Under the pieces are notes generated by a model. The model had not been told where the DNA came from. It did no database searches and saw only the letters and a program-made list of their open reading frames with translations. From Canna indica (Eukaryota > Streptophyta > Magnoliopsida > Zingiberales > Cannaceae), in assembly GCA_034359265.1 (NCBI GenBank), contig CP136892.1, forward strand, positions 8,294,501 to 8,358,500: a DNA stretch of 64,000 nucleotides. Reading direction: 5' to 3'. Shown here one piece after another: positions 23,521-36,024 of this stretch (position 1 is the stretch's first letter; each line of letters begins with the position of its first letter). The position numbers and the translations under genes were made by a program.

Positions 23521-24075
23521 ACAACCTTATACTTCCTCCACGGAAAATTACATCAAGGTTTATCATCTTAATTCAACAATGGTAATATTCTTCTTGCTAA
23601 CAGTGAATTTTTCATAACCTTCGAATTTCTTACACCAAGGTTTATCTCTTTCCTCCTTTCAAAACCTTTATTTGAAGTGATAACATTCCAGCTTATCAAA
23701 TTCACACATCTGTTAGCATCACCATTACCCTAGAAAAACTCTTTGTTCACTTTTGAAATCTTGTCTACAGTGCTTTCATTTACCCAAGAAATCATGAGAG
23801 AATGAACTGGTATAGAACAAGCCACTGAATTAATCAAAGTACACTTCCCAGCTTGAGACAACATTTCTTTTGCCTAGAAGTCCACCTTAGTAGATACTTT
23901 TTTCACCAACTTATCTTGATATTATTTATTTAGCCTCTTTGGGGAGATAAAAATACCCAGGTATTGCATAGGAAACTTTCCTTCTTTCATGCTAAATATC
24001 TTGCATATCTCATGCTTCATCTTTGCATCACACTTTGCAGGGGAAAATAGTTCAGATTTCTCTAAGTTTTCTCTA
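23521..24075 (-). mobile_element. Old LINE, RT C-terminal part
   Basis: On the minus strand from ~24075 the reading is RT-tail-like: YLGIFISPKRLNK, EMLSQAGKCTLINSV and a WNVI motif near 23690. It matches the piece at 15690-17032 as its upstream part; the younger LINE separates the two. The 5' portion (endonuclease and RT core) is absent, so this older copy was already 5'-truncated. Confidence 0.72.
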
Positions 24076-24102
24076 AGTTTGCATCACACTTTGTTTGATT
24101 GG

Positions 24103-24600
24103 GTGGATGTGGTCTCAAGTGTACCTAATAACGAATGATAATAATTTACTACATTAATTAAACGCTACATGTCTAGAATTAATGTTTGGGAGGTTTGGCG
24201 TGGTAAATCACATACGCCCATGCATGATAGTAATTAATTAGTTAATTAACTAGGCACGATTAGTCGTTGAAGTCATGCATGTGTAGATCTATCTTGTCGT
24301 CTAAAAATTGATAAATGCATCGTGTTCAACCTAATTTTGCTAGCAATAGTGTGATTGGGTGCATGTGGTCTCAAGTGTACCTAAAAACGAATGATAATAA
24401 TTTACTACATTAATTAAATGCTACATGTGTAGAATGTTTGGGAGGTTTGGCGTGGTAAATCACATACACCCATGCATGATAGTAATTAATTAGTTACTTA
24501 ACTAGACACGATTAGTCGTTGAAGTCATGCATGCGTAGATCTATCCTGTCGTCTAAAAATCGATAAATGCATCGTGTTTAATCCATTTTTTCTAGCAATA
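24103..24600. repeat. ~250-bp tandem repeat, two monomers (copy 2)
   Basis: The same two-monomer array as 5013-5513, same orientation, about 90% or more identical by eye (GGGAGGTTTGGCGTGGTAAA in both monomers). Confidence 0.85.
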
Positions 24601-25070
24601 GTGGTCCTATATATGCAAGCTCCTTGTTCGGTACATTTTGGATTTCTCAAAATGATGAGTTATGCTAACTTCTTGCAAAAATGACAAGTTTTAATGACTT
24701 GCATGAGTGATAAGATGTAGATATAGATCCTAAAGAAGTTGATCTTTCAACTACCATATACGATTTTTAGTGCATGGACAACGGTTCAATCTTCCACTTT
24801 ATTAATCTCTCAAAGAATATGAGAGATTTTATTTACTTACTAACGAAGAGAAGGGTTTAATTAATATAGAAAGGAGTGAAACATCCTCTAATGGTACACT
24901 TTATCAAAATCGGGATCTTGAACTAAGCTTGAGCCACTGACCAACGGCTTGGTTCATTTATAGCCATACATACGACTCGATGATTTATTAGGAAGCATTG
25001 CCTTGTTAGAATAGATTGTTTTTGGCAATTAATCTAGCCATTTAAAAATTTAGGATGAAGATGGAGTTAT
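24601..25070. repeat. Segmental duplication tail, copy 2
   Basis: The uninterrupted counterpart of 5514-5662 plus 15372-15660. It shows the pre-insertion state of the site into which the SIRE-like element jumped (AAGAAGTTGATCTTTCAAC). Confidence 0.78.
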
Positions 25071-25260
25071 GGAATTAAATATATTTTGTACTTTACACTT
25101 TTTCTCAAATTTATCCAAAACTTTTATTTTACCAAATTATATCATATACTAATCAATTCGTATCAATTTTGTCCCTCGTTAATTTTCCGTTGCCAGCCCG
25201 GTTAAACGAGTGACGTGTCAAGCAAACGTGGATTAAAACATTATATATATATATATATAA
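25071..25260 (+). repeat. Left TIR of Pack-TIR element
   Basis: Inverted match to 36669-36861. It begins GGAATTAAATATAT and ends in a TA microsatellite. Confidence 0.8.
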
Positions 25261-25307
25261 CATTTTTTATTTCCACATATGCATCACCTTTACCCCACCC
25301 GAGAAGG

Positions 25308-25494
25308 GGATGCAGGTGCTCGGTCGCAGCGCCATCCTGCGATGGGAGACCTCCGGCGGCTTCATGGAGTACATCCAATGGGATCACAAGCAAGGCAACA
25401 TGCTATTGGTGGTGCCGGAGGGCTCTTACGCCGACCACCTCGACAACAACGCCTCCATCAAGCAGAAGGTCAAGCTCATGGTCGGGATGCACTA
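25308..25494 (+). pseudogene. DUF642 gene fragment, part 1
   Basis: Encodes a stretch matching the first galactose-binding-like domain of plant DUF642 cell-wall proteins (BIIDXI type): WETSGGFMEYIQWDHKQGNM, LLVVPEGSYA and ASIKQKV. It is cut by the solo LTR at 25495. The signal-peptide exon and gene start are absent. GC-rich, unlike the surrounding repeats. Confidence 0.75.
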
Positions 25495-26683
25495 TGTTGG
25501 CCTAATTTTGATGATAACAAACTTATTCTAATGAGTTTATCAAGTGTTGATTTCAGGTTGAGGCTTCAATACGCGTGCGAACTTCGTTCGGAGAAATACC
25601 AAAAATCGGCAAAATGACTCCGTCGTCGATCAAGTAGAAATCTAGAGTTAGAAATATAGTTCATGTAATATGTCTCTAGGAATATATCCCAAGCCTAATT
25701 GTAATATTATCCAAGTCAAAACTTGGTAACGAAACTCGAAAGCGAAGTGCACAAGAAGAAAACTCAAAGAAACAGTCTCAGCCCAAGTTCGGTTGACCGA
25801 TCAGTCGACCGAATGAAGCCAAAAATTGGCGGAATGGTATTCGGTCGACCGATAGATGCCCAAAACCGACAGATTACCTTCGGTCGCTCGGCGGTCAATC
25901 GGTCAGTCGACCAATCGACGATCGACCGACAAGCGACCGGGCGTCCCCAACGGGCAGAAAAACGCCCGTTGGGTGGAGCTGCCGAGTGACGGGTTATAAA
26001 TATCCCTCTCCATCCTTCTAAAAGCCTCTTAACCATTCATTGAAGATCTCCTATAGTGATTTTGAGCATTTCCAAGTGGATTTCATTGCGCAAGCTTCGG
26101 TGATCGTTCATCTACTTGAAGCATCCTTTACGCCTCAACTCCGGCTTCACTTTGAGCTCAATATCTTGACGAGTTGGAGGCTTGAAAAGGAGCTCACGTG
26201 TGTGGTTTAATTCTTAGCTCATTTGTTGTTATTTTCCTTATTATTAAACTAGATTTCCATTATTAGCTTGCTATGTGTGCTAGGGTAAACACCTTAGGAT
26301 TACCTTTGTAGTTTTGTGTTTTGCCTAGGGGAATAAGATTGAGGCATTCTCAATGATTGAGAAGTGAGTCCACATTTGTATTCAAAGGGAAACACATTAT
26401 CTATAAAGGAGTTAGTTATAAATCCTTGGTGAGGAGCTAAGATAGTGGAGTAGGCAGTGTTGGCCGAACCACTATATATTTCGTGTTTGCATTGATATTT
26501 TAACTGTTTTATTTGATTCTTGCTTGTGTTCGATATAATTGTAATTGCATCTACTCGCACTAAGAATCAATAAACTTGAATCAAGTAATTGAGTTGATTG
26601 AAACCAGAAAAGAATTCGATTAATTTTAAAAGTAAACACACACTATTCACCCCCCCCCTTCTAGTGTGGGCATTTCAACAACA
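25495..26683 (+). mobile_element. SIRE-type solo LTR (TSD CACTA)
   Basis: A 1.19-kb LTR starting TGTTGGCCTAATTTTGATGA and ending CAACAACA, flanked by perfect CACTA duplications (25490-25494 and 26684-26688). It carries the GGTCGACCGAT-rich patch (25790-25940) and the CTTCTAGTGTGGGCATTTCA end seen in the 5663-15371 element. No internal region is present, so it is a solo LTR left by recombination. Confidence 0.88.
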
Positions 26684-27064
26684 CACTACTCGCTCACCTT
26701 CAGCGCCGCCCGGACCTGCGCCCATGGGAGGAGCGACTCAATGTCTCGGCCTCGCCCGAGTCCGATGTGCTCCCCATGAAGACTATGTACAACGGCAATG
26801 GGTGTGACTCCTACTGCTAGGCCTGGCTCACAAAATCCGACGAGGTGGTGATCGCCATCCACAACCTCGGCGTCTCTAAGGACCCCACTTGGATATTTCA
26901 AGGAAGACCCATACATCATCCCCAACACATGTGGCATCCTCATCCCGCCTCATATAGAGGACGACCACTCCCCACTGTCGCGCGGTGGAGCTCCTCGTGG
27001 GAAAGGAGTCCGCCATCGCGTAGGTCATCCACACAACATGGAGAAGCTACACTTACTAATTACT
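26684..27064 (+). pseudogene. DUF642 gene fragment, part 2
   Basis: Continues part 1. Removing the solo LTR and one copy of its TSD restores the reading GMHYSLTFSA across the site. A one-base shift follows (ARTCA | EERLNVSASPES), then VLPMKTMYNGNG and an in-frame TAG where the family has SYSWAF-like sequence. Further on, AIHNLGVSKDP, EDPYIIPNT, GILIPPHIEDDHSPL and RAVELLVGKESAIA mark the start of the second DUF642 domain, partly in other frames. So the copy was already decayed, or decayed after capture. Confidence 0.75.
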
Positions 27065-27193
27065 AATTACTAATGGAATTTTAGCTTCCAAATTAAGTGA
27101 ATCAAATACCAGTTTCATCAGCAAAAGACCAATCATACAGCCATAAAAGCTTAGCAATAATCTAGAACATGAATTTGTAGATGTACAACTAAA
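27065..27193. other. Intron-like spacer of captured DUF642 gene
   Basis: AT-rich and without coding features. With 36025-36186 it may be the captured intron or spacer between DUF642 parts, split by the Copia and LTR insertions. Confidence 0.35.
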
Positions 27194-27198
27194 TTAAC

Positions 27199-27433
27199 TG
27201 TTGAAGTAAGTTGGTATATGGAAACAGAGTGTGAAAATAAATGTAATGGTCTAGGTGGCCAAGTTAGTTTGTAACTGATAACTGTAAACTGATATAAATA
27301 GAAGAGAGAAACTTGTATCATATATTCTTTTTGATTGATTGAATAAAAAGCATTCTTTAGTTCTTCTCCAATTTCTCTTATCTGTTTTTCTATTCTTTCT
27401 TTATCTTTTCTTTACCAAGTAAAGATTTTGACA
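27199..27433 (+). repeat. 5' LTR of Copia element
   Basis: 235 bp, TGTTGAAG...TTGACA. It contains a likely TATA-type region (CTGATATAAATAGAAG) and AATAAAAAGCATTC as a possible poly(A) signal. Confidence 0.9.
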
Positions 27434-27445
27434 TGGTATCAGAGC
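27434..27445 (+). promoter_or_regulatory. Primer binding site (initiator tRNA-Met)
   Basis: TGGTATCAGAGC directly follows the 5' LTR and is complementary to the plant initiator tRNA-Met 3' end. Confidence 0.9.
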
Positions 27446-27512
27446 TACGCAAATAAAGAATGTGTCTCAATATTTCTTGTTTCATCTTCTTTTCAGTTCT
27501 TGGAGTCCTCAA

Positions 27513-30500
27513 ATGGCTGCTAGGGCATCCCAGTTAGAGAATACTCGACGTTTTGCGGCAATGGACTACAGTAATCCTCTTTATCTTCAACCTGCTGACA
27601 CATCAGGTGTTGTTCTTGTCTCATTTCTTTTACTCGGCATCGAAAATTATTCAGTATGGATTAAAGCAATGTGAATTTATTTAAAATCCAAGAATAAATT
27701 GGAATTTATTGATGGTACTTGTTTAAAGGAGAATTTTGAAGAATCTTTTCATGATCAATGGGAACGATGCAATGCTAACATCTTAGCCTGGATCATGAAT
27801 ACAATTTCAAAGGAATTGCTTAGCAGTATTGTATATGCTAAAGACTGCTTTCTTGTTAATTTGGCAAGATTTGAAAGAACGATTTGATCGATAAAATAAA
27901 TGGATCTCGAGTCTATCAACTACATAGAGAAATTTTTACTTTGGTTCAAGATTCTCCTTCAATTTCTACTTACTATAGTCATATGAAAATGCTTTAGGAT
28001 GAATATTCCTCCATAGTTGGTTCTCCTCCTGATTGTGTAAAGAACAAACCTCATCTTGAGATTCTACAAAGTCAAAAGTTACTTCAATTTCTCACGTCTT
28101 AGTGAGTCCTATGCACAAGCTAGAAGCCAAATCCTTTTGATGTCTCCTCTCCCCTCTATAAATCAGGCCTATTCTATGTTGATTCAAGAAGAAACTCAAA
28201 GGGGAATTTCTAGTTTCACCTTTATTGAAACTCCTGTAGAGTCTACAGTGTTATATTCTTCTTCTAGTCATCAGAACAAGTCCAAGAAGAACTACAACAT
28301 TATTTGTGAACATTGTAAAATAAGAGGACACAAGAAAGAGAATTGTTACCGTTTGAATGGTTTTTTGGAAAATTTCAAATTTACCAGGAACAAAAAGAAA
28401 GAGTATTCAAATGCTAATAATGTTTCCATACCTAGTGACAAACTTGATGACCTTGCAGAAGTTCAACAATCTTCTCATATTACTCGTGAGCAGTATGAAG
28501 AGATTTTAAAACTCTTACACAAAGAATCACATAAAGAGGCTAAAGTCAATTTTGCTGGTATTCACTCTTTCTTTACTTATGTTGGCATAAATTCGAGGTG
28601 GATCTTAGACACTGGTGCTAGTCATCATATGACGCCATGCTTTCGTTGGCTTCTTGATATTGTCAATTATCCATCTACTTCTTCTGTCAGGCTTCCTAAT
28701 GGAAACATATCTCAAGTTTTTCATTCGAGTTCTTGTTATATAGGACCTGATCAGAAACTTACAAATGTTCTTTATGTGCTTGAATTTAATTTCAACCTTG
28801 TTTCTATCTCGAAACTTACCAGAGATTTGTCTTGCTCCGTTGTTTTTTCCCTGGTTTTTGCCTCTTTCAGGGCCTCTCCAATGGCAAGGTGTTGGGGATT
28901 GGTAGAGAAGAAGATGGTCTCTATTTTCTAATCCCACATTCGAGTTAGAGGAATCTGTTTCTAGAGTATTGTCTGCTCCAGCTGATTTTTGTACTCTCAA
29001 AAATTTACCTATTGTACCTTTCTCCGCTCATGTATTAGATATGTCTGGAGATGTTGTAATTTGGCACAAACGACTTGGTCATGTATCTGTTTCCAAGCTT
29101 AAACAGCTTTCATTAATAAAAGAGTCTATGATTGATTGCTCTTTAATTTCTGATTGTACAATTTGTCCTCTTGCTAAGCAAAGTCGATTGCCTTTTCTTA
29201 AAAGCACTACAAGAGAGTTTAAACCTTTCCATCTTCTTCATATGGATCTTTGGGGTCCATATCATCATCCTACATATAATCATAATCGTTTCTTTTTTAC
29301 CATAGTTGATGATTATTCTCGGTCCACCTGGGTTTTTTTGCTAAAACAGAAGAGTGATACATTGATGGCATTCTTCGCTTTCATTAAAACACAACACTCA
29401 ACTAAAGTCAAGACCATTCGATCAAATAATGGACTAGAATTCTTTAACATTCAAAGTAAAGAATTTTTAGAATCTCTTGGCATTGTTCATCAACGGTCTT
29501 GTGTTGACACCCCTCAGCAAAATGGAATTGCTGAGAGGAAACACAAACATCTTCTTGAAGTTGCCAGATGTTTGAAATTTCAAGCATGCTATTTAATCAA
29601 TCGAATGCCTTCTTCAGTTCTTAATGGCAAATCTCCTTTTGAGCTTCTATACAACAGGCCTCTAAAGCTAGATCACTTGAGAGTGTTCGATTGCTTGTGC
29701 TACGCTACTAATACTAGATGGAAAGATAAATTTACCCCCAAAGCAGTGCCATTAGTTTTTATGAGATATTCAACCACACAAAAGGGATACAAGCTATTCA
29801 ATTTGGAGACACATACTTTTTTTTGTGAATATGGATATTATTTTTAAGGAACATGTCTTTCCTTTTAGATTTTAGAATAAACAGATTTCGAAACATTCTG
29901 TTCCTTTGTTTCCCAATAATAGTTAGTTGTTTGATTCTATTTTTAGGACTCAGAATTTCTACATACTCCTAGTCATTCTACTACTTCTAATGACTTGGTT
30001 CAGACATTTCCAAAACATTTTGAATCCACTTCTTCACCTTATGAGCCTGCTGATGTTACTCAACAAAGTTTATCTTCAGAATCCTCACAGTTACATACAC
30101 AAACAAATTTACCTGCTCTTCCACCAATTACTTGAGATACACCTATTCACACATCTCAACCTACTCTAAGGAGATCTACTCGTGTTTCTAAAACCCCAAG
30201 ATGGTTATATGACTATGTTACACCATCAGCATCATTTACTACCTCTTAGCATGTTTCTACTCCATACCCTATTACTGACTACATTTCTTATGACCATCTT
30301 TTGTCTCATTATCAATGTTTCCTTACCTCTATGTCTAATACTATTGAACCTCAAAACTTTGAACAAGCTGTGCAAGATCATAGATGGATAGATGCTATGA
30401 AAGAAAAGATTTCAGCACTAGAGGATAACAAGACTTGGGAATTGATGACTTTACCAAAGAATAAGAAAGCTATTGGATGCAAATGGGTTTTCAAAATAAA

Positions 30501-31810
30501 GTACAGATCTAATGGAGAGATTGAAAGGTTTAAGGCAAAGTTGGTTGCCAAGGGATATAATCAAAAGGGTTGATTATACTAATACTTTTTGCTCTTGTTG
30601 CGAAAATGGTCACTGTTCGGATTGTATTAACATTAGCATCCATTTTTCAGTGGCCTATCTTTCAAATGGATGTTAATAATATTTTTTTACAAGGAGATCT
30701 TAAAGAAGAAGTGTTCATGGAGCTTCCTGAGGGATTTTGCAATAAGGGGGAGAAGGTTGTATGTCGATTGCTTGAATCCCTTTACGGTCTAAAGCAAGCT
30801 TCTAGGCAATGGAATTTAAAACTTTATGAAGCTTTAATTCATTTTGGTTACAAGCAAAGCAAGTATAATTACTCCATGTTTACCAAAAGACTAGGTAATA
30901 GGATTGTTATTCTATTAGTTTGTGTGGATGACAGGTAATGATTCAGAGTTGATTAATAATTTAAAGATTGTTCTGAAGCAGAATTTCAAAATAAAAGATT
31001 TGGGGGAGCTCAAATTTTTCCTTGGTCTAGAGGTTGCAAGGTCTCAAGGAGGTATTCTCCTAAACCAAAGAAATTATGCTTTGGATCTTGTAGCAGAAGC
31101 TGGACTTGAAGGTGCTAAAACATCTAAAACTCCCCTAGAACAGAATTTGAAATTAACTTCTTATTAGTTTGATCAGAAGTTTCAACCAGACAATGATGAT
31201 CCTCTACTTAAAGATCCAAAAAGATATAAAAGATTAGTTGGGAGACTTATTTATCTCACCATGACTAGGCCTGATATATCTTTTGTCGTTCAAAATCTCA
31301 GTTAATTTATGAATGAACCAAAGGAGTCACATATGAATGCTGCTATTAGAGTTGTGAGATATGTTAAAGGTATTGCAGGATTAGGAGTTTTATTGTCGTC
31401 AAAGTGTGCATTAAATATTGTAGCCTACTATGATGCCGATTGGGGAACATGTCCTATGAGTAGACGATCTATAACTGATTATATTGTGAAAATTGGTGAT
31501 TCATTAGTATCATAGAAGTGCAAGAAATAGTATCATAGAAGTGCATGAAACAGAAACAGTCTTACAATCCATGGCAGAATCTGAATATAGAAGTATGGCA
31601 GCTGCTTCTTCAGAAATTGTTTGGCTGAGAGGTCTTCTTATTGAGCTAGGAGCTGGTCTCAAAGAACCAACTATACTCTATTGTGATAATAAAGCAGCTA
31701 TACAAATAGCTGCAAATCCTATATTTCATGAAAGCACAAAACACATTGATATTGACTGCCACACAATAAGAATTATGTTTCATCATGAGAACAACTTGCA
31801 GACATCCTAG
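27513..31810 (+). pseudogene. Copia gag-pol remnant
   Basis: Gag starts at ATG 27513 with an early stop after SVWIKAM. It resumes in other frames and includes a CCHC knuckle CEHCKIRGHKKENC near 28310. Protease has WILDTGASHHMTP near 28605. Gag-pre-integrase is WHKRLGHVSVSKL near 29063. Integrase has HMDLWGPY, VDDYSRSTWVF and TPQQNGIAERKHKHLLEVAR (29240-29570). Reverse transcriptase has GCKWVFKIKYRSNGEIERFK (30476), DVNNIFLQGDLKEEVFMELP (30670) and LLVCVDD at 30916, where bases are missing and the frame shifts. RNase H carries ESEYRSMAAASSEIVWLRGL and YCDNKAAIQIA (31570-31710). At least eight disruptions make it inactive. Confidence 0.9.
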
Positions 31811-31887
31811 CTAAAGCCATTGGAAGGTTGTAGCATGAAAAGCTCTTGAACAATCTTGGGCTAAAGAATATATTCAAAATACTAACT

Positions 31888-31896
31888 TAGGGGGAG
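31888..31896 (+). promoter_or_regulatory. Polypurine tract of Copia element
   Basis: TAGGGGGAG immediately precedes the 3' LTR; it primes plus-strand DNA in this family. Confidence 0.85.
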
Positions 31897-32131
31897 TGTT
31901 AAAGTAAGTTAGTATATGGAAACAGAATGTGAAAATAAATGTAATGGTCCAGGTGGCCAAGTTAGTTTGTAATTGATAACTGTAAACTAATATAAATAGA
32001 AGAGAGAAACTTGTATCATATATTCTTTTTGATTGATTGAATAAAAAGCATTCTTTAGTTATTCTCTCATCTCTCTTATCTGTTTTTCTATTCTTTCTTT
32101 ATCTTTTCTTTACCAAGTAAAGATTATGACA
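31897..32131 (+). repeat. 3' LTR of Copia element
   Basis: 235 bp, same length as the 5' LTR with ~11 substitutions, and followed by TSD TTAAC. Confidence 0.9.
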
Positions 32132-33503
32132 TTAACAATGCATCAATGTCACACCCCAACTTAGGGTCACGTGAGTGGCCAGGATATGTGGGAATACCCT
32201 GAAGCCTGACTCATGCAATACAATCCATGCAGATATATATGACAAACAAACTGAAGTTTAAAATACCATGAATCCACTAAAATGAATCAAAGGTTGTTCA
32301 AGGAGAATACACACTCCAATATCCACAAAACAAACACAACTCTAATGCATGAAATAAGAACGTTACACGACTACGACTCCAACTCAGTCTGCTACGAGAT
32401 CAACAGTGTGGTTTGCCCCTCTAGCTGCGCTATGCCGATCTAGTTATACCTCATTGGTCAGATTCTGCAAAACAAATATAAATAAACCATGAGTCCATGA
32501 GGAACTCAGTGAGTGGTTCTACCGAACCTCCACTAAAATTTCAGGTATAGATATATGTATATAACGATATGAAATAAATCAACCAGTTATAACTTTGGGA
32601 CTTAAATTACCACTTGGCCAAACCGGCCAACCACGCAACTCAAGACCACTCGGCCATATTCAATTATTCACAGTATAAATGCTCACACGGCCATAACCGG
32701 CCATTTATAAAGTAAGTGTTCACTCGGCTATAATCGGCCATTTATTTAATTAGCACGCGTCTACTCGGCCACATCTGGCCCATAAGTCACATTAATCCAC
32801 ATAAAGATAATATATAATCAAGTTCATTCCTCATATAGCGATCTAGAAATTCGGGCCCTTCAACTAGGATGACCATCTAGCTTTCGGCGCCCCATCGGGT
32901 TGCGAATGTCTCATCCAATCCTAAATTACTCGGGCCTAACATCAGCGTGGCTCACTGACGCAATCTCAAGAGCCCCACCACTCGGGTCTAACACCAGCGT
33001 GGCTTACTGGTGCAATCTCAAGACCCCTCGACCACTTGCTGAGTTGGGCAATAGTTGTACCAACTAAAGACGCTTCTCGGCCCAGCCATCACAAGCACAA
33101 TACACAATGCACACATAGGTTCCACAGTAATATATTATTGTCCCGGGCTTGTGCCCGTACCTAGCCGTGCCCCGATCTCCGTCAGTTTGTTTTCTAAATT
33201 TTACTCGTCCTTATGGGAACTATAGTATGATAATCTCTACTACAGTTACCCATTCTCATCATGGAATAAGGTTTGCTTTTTCTATCTTTAACGTCTCTAG
33301 TATTTCAAATTCCATAATCTCTATATTGGGAGAAGTATATAGTATCTAGTTTATATCATGTTTCCGTCATCCATAAGTATGGTGTCATACATAAAATTGT
33401 GTTTGTATCATTAAACATTGCCTTTAATGTTTATCTACATAGATATAGTGCCCATAATTCTATTACAGCATACACAAGGACAAACATTGCATTAAATAAG
33501 TAA

Positions 33504-34704
33504 GGGTTAATTACAAAATATATCCCGACTTTTGATATATTTCTCTAATCTACCCCAACTTTCTAATTTTTCCAATTCAGTACACCACTTTTCAATTTAT
33601 TATAAATCTATCCCACCGTCTACCCAGCGTCAACTTTGTCGTCTGAATGCTGATGTGGCGCTGTTGGCGTGGCTAATAATCTCAGTCAGTATTCAGACGC
33701 GATTTTTTTTAACTTATTTTTTTCGGCCCCACCAAACCCAGTCAGCACCCACTTAAGGGTTAATTATAAAATATATCCCGACTTTTGACGTATTTCCCTA
33801 ATCTATTCCCAATTTTCAATTTTCTCAATTTAGTACACCACTTTTCGATTTGTTATAAATTTATCTCATCGTCTACCCAGCGTCAACTTCGTTATCTGAA
33901 TGTTGATGTGGCATTGCTGACGTGGCTAATAATCCTAGTCAGCATTCAGATGCGAACTTTATCTTATTTTTTCCGACCCCACCAAACCCAATCAGCATAT
34001 CACGACAAGTTAATTAAAAAAAAATCACCTTTGAAATCGCTTGCTTGCCTCTTCCCCGACCTTGTCGCCTGCTCACCACCCGCCTTTCTCTTAATCCCCG
34101 GCGTCGTCTGCATCTCTTCGTGCTCCCTGTCTTCATCCCCGTTGACTCTAATATGTCTCTATTAATTTTCACCTGCTCGCTCGCCTTTCCCCCTTCCGTA
34201 TGGTATGGTTAATATAAACCTTAGAAATTTTTCATCAATGATGATACTGTTAAATGTAGGATTTCATATGATACTGTAAAATTTTCCAGCAGTGATGATA
34301 TTGTTAAATATGATTTGTCATTGTAGGCTTTGTATTGATAAAAAAACTTCAATTTTCAACAGAGAGAAGAAATGCATCTCTTCTATTGAAAATTGGGGAT
34401 AGATTAGGAAAACGCGTCAAAAGTCGGAATATATTTTATAATTAACCCTTAAATGGTTGTTGACTAGATTTGGTGGGGCCGGAGAAAAAATAAGTTGAAA
34501 AAAACATTCGCGTCTGAATGCTGAGTGGGATTATTAGCCACGTCAGTAGCGCCACATCAGCATTCAGATAGAAAAGTTGACGTTGGGTATACGGTGGGAT
34601 AGATTTGTAACAAATCGAAAAGTGATGTACTGAATTGGAAAAATTGGAAAGTGATGATAGATTAGGAAAATACGTCAAAAGTCGGGATATATTTTATAAT
34701 TAAC
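33504..34704. mobile_element. Double-TIR MULE-like element with GC-rich core
   Basis: Outer arms 33504-33756 and 34449-34704 are inverted copies (GGGTTAATTACAAAATATAT, CTACCCAGCGTCAACTT). Inner arms of the same sequence lie at 33757-34010 and 34380-34448, so each end carries the terminal repeat in tandem on at least one side. The core 34030-34165 is GC-rich (CGCTTGCTTGCCTCTTCCCC) and may be a captured gene scrap; no protein is recognized. The target duplication is unclear. Confidence 0.6.
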
Positions 34705-36019
34705 AGCAATAATAAGTTTAGGACAACTTAGGAATAATAATTTCAGCATCCCCCCGCCGCTCCTACCAACGAACATAGAAGTTTCGAGGGTTTCCCGATA
34801 GAAAGATTATTCCCGACAACCAAATATTTAATTTCAGCATATAGAATTAAATCACAGCAAGTATAAAAGCATGTGGGAAGCCATTTAGCATTTCTCAAGG
34901 CATGTAAATAATCTACACAATGAAATAAAAATCATACCTAATACAACAATCACAATCTAAGTTCTCTAAACCATGATCTCGACAATATAAAATGGTTTCC
35001 CCAACACCGGGCCTTAGATTCCTTGCTCGGCCAATCCTAGCACCTACAATCATTAGTAGGGTATTCGGTCTTCTCTTCCCTACCCTAGCATGTCATGGTT
35101 TCTTCAAATCTTAATGTTTATCCTATCTAAATGTCATTCAACTTAGGAATTAAACCTTCCTAATCTTGGCTCTCCTCTTTCCTTGCTCGGCCAACCCTCC
35201 ACTTGGGGAAAAACTTTCATGTGGGTTTTGGGAAGAATCCTCTGTTTGTTCAAAACATTCACTGATTCCCTTTAAGTTCATGCACATAAAACATAATAGA
35301 TCTACATGAACATGAGCAGTCGAGGAATAGAAAAAATTTCGGCATAACATTTCCTTTTTCCTCACCAATTGGTCAGCTCCTAAAATCTCAAAAAAAAACA
35401 ATGTCGACACAAGAATCAAAGCACCGACGAAGAACATGATTCGAGAATCAAGCTAATCTCATCATACATCAAGAATCCACAAGAAAACACATCTTGATTT
35501 CATCAATTCATAAGGTTCGGCCAAAGGGGCCTTACCCTACACCTTAAGATTCAATCACTCACCTCAAAAGGAAAGGAAGAAGACAAGGCAATGGCGAAGA
35601 CGATCCCTCGACTCCGATCTCTGACGACGGCACAAAAATTCCGGCGCCGCCTCTTTCTCCTCTCTCCCTCCTCGGCACACATGTGGCTCTCCTTGAGCCG
35701 TACGGTCGGCTAGGGTGGGTTAATTATTTTCCCCCCTTTTTAATCTAATTATTAAATTGCCCCCAATACTTAAGTTATTCTACTCGACTCGACTTGTATC
35801 CAAATCGGACTCCGATTGAATCCACGAACTCGGTTCCACCCCGGCATGAACACAACATCTAATTAAATCAAGATAACATAAATTTTAGAACTTTACAATG
35901 TAATAAACATACTCAATCGTGCCTTCTAATCGCGGCGATTTCACGACTCGTCTCAGTGCATCACCGAATCGGCCCACTAAACAAAACAAAAATTTAAATT
36001 AGAATTTTTGGGTATTACA
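34705..36019. other. Right part of large putative LTR
   Basis: Non-coding. A plant-promoter-like and CT-rich region lies at 35580-35720 (TCTTTCTCCTCTCTCCCTCC). The short ORF at 35150-35437 (-) has no recognizable domain and is not called. Confidence 0.45.
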
Positions 36020-36024
36020 ATCAA

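Larger units (their letters stand above)
27199..32131 (+). mobile_element. Complete but inactive Copia LTR retrotransposon
   Basis: A 4.9-kb element with 235-bp LTRs (27199-27433 and 31897-32131, about 11 mismatches by eye), TG...CA ends and a perfect TSD TTAAC (27194-27198 and 32132-32136). PBS TGGTATCAGAGC lies at 27434-27445 and polypurine tract TTAGGGGGAG just before the 3' LTR. Gag, protease, integrase, RT and RNase H follow in Copia order, with many stops and frameshifts. It sits inside the Pack-TIR element. Confidence 0.92.
32147..36019. mobile_element. Large putative solo LTR (TSD ATCAA)
   Basis: Begins TGTCACACCCC and ends GGGTATTACA, flanked by perfect ATCAA duplications (32142-32146 and 36020-36024). 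No coding domain of a retrotransposon is seen. An internal CGGCC/GGCCA-rich repeat patch lies at 32610-32790. Subtracting the nested element at 33504-34704 leaves ~2.67 kb, plausible for a single long LTR of a Gypsy-type element. The family is a guess; the boundaries are well supported. Confidence 0.72.

Noticed and set aside
35150..35437. 95-codon minus-strand ORF in the large LTR
   Set aside because: No domain, lies in non-coding LTR sequence, no supporting context.
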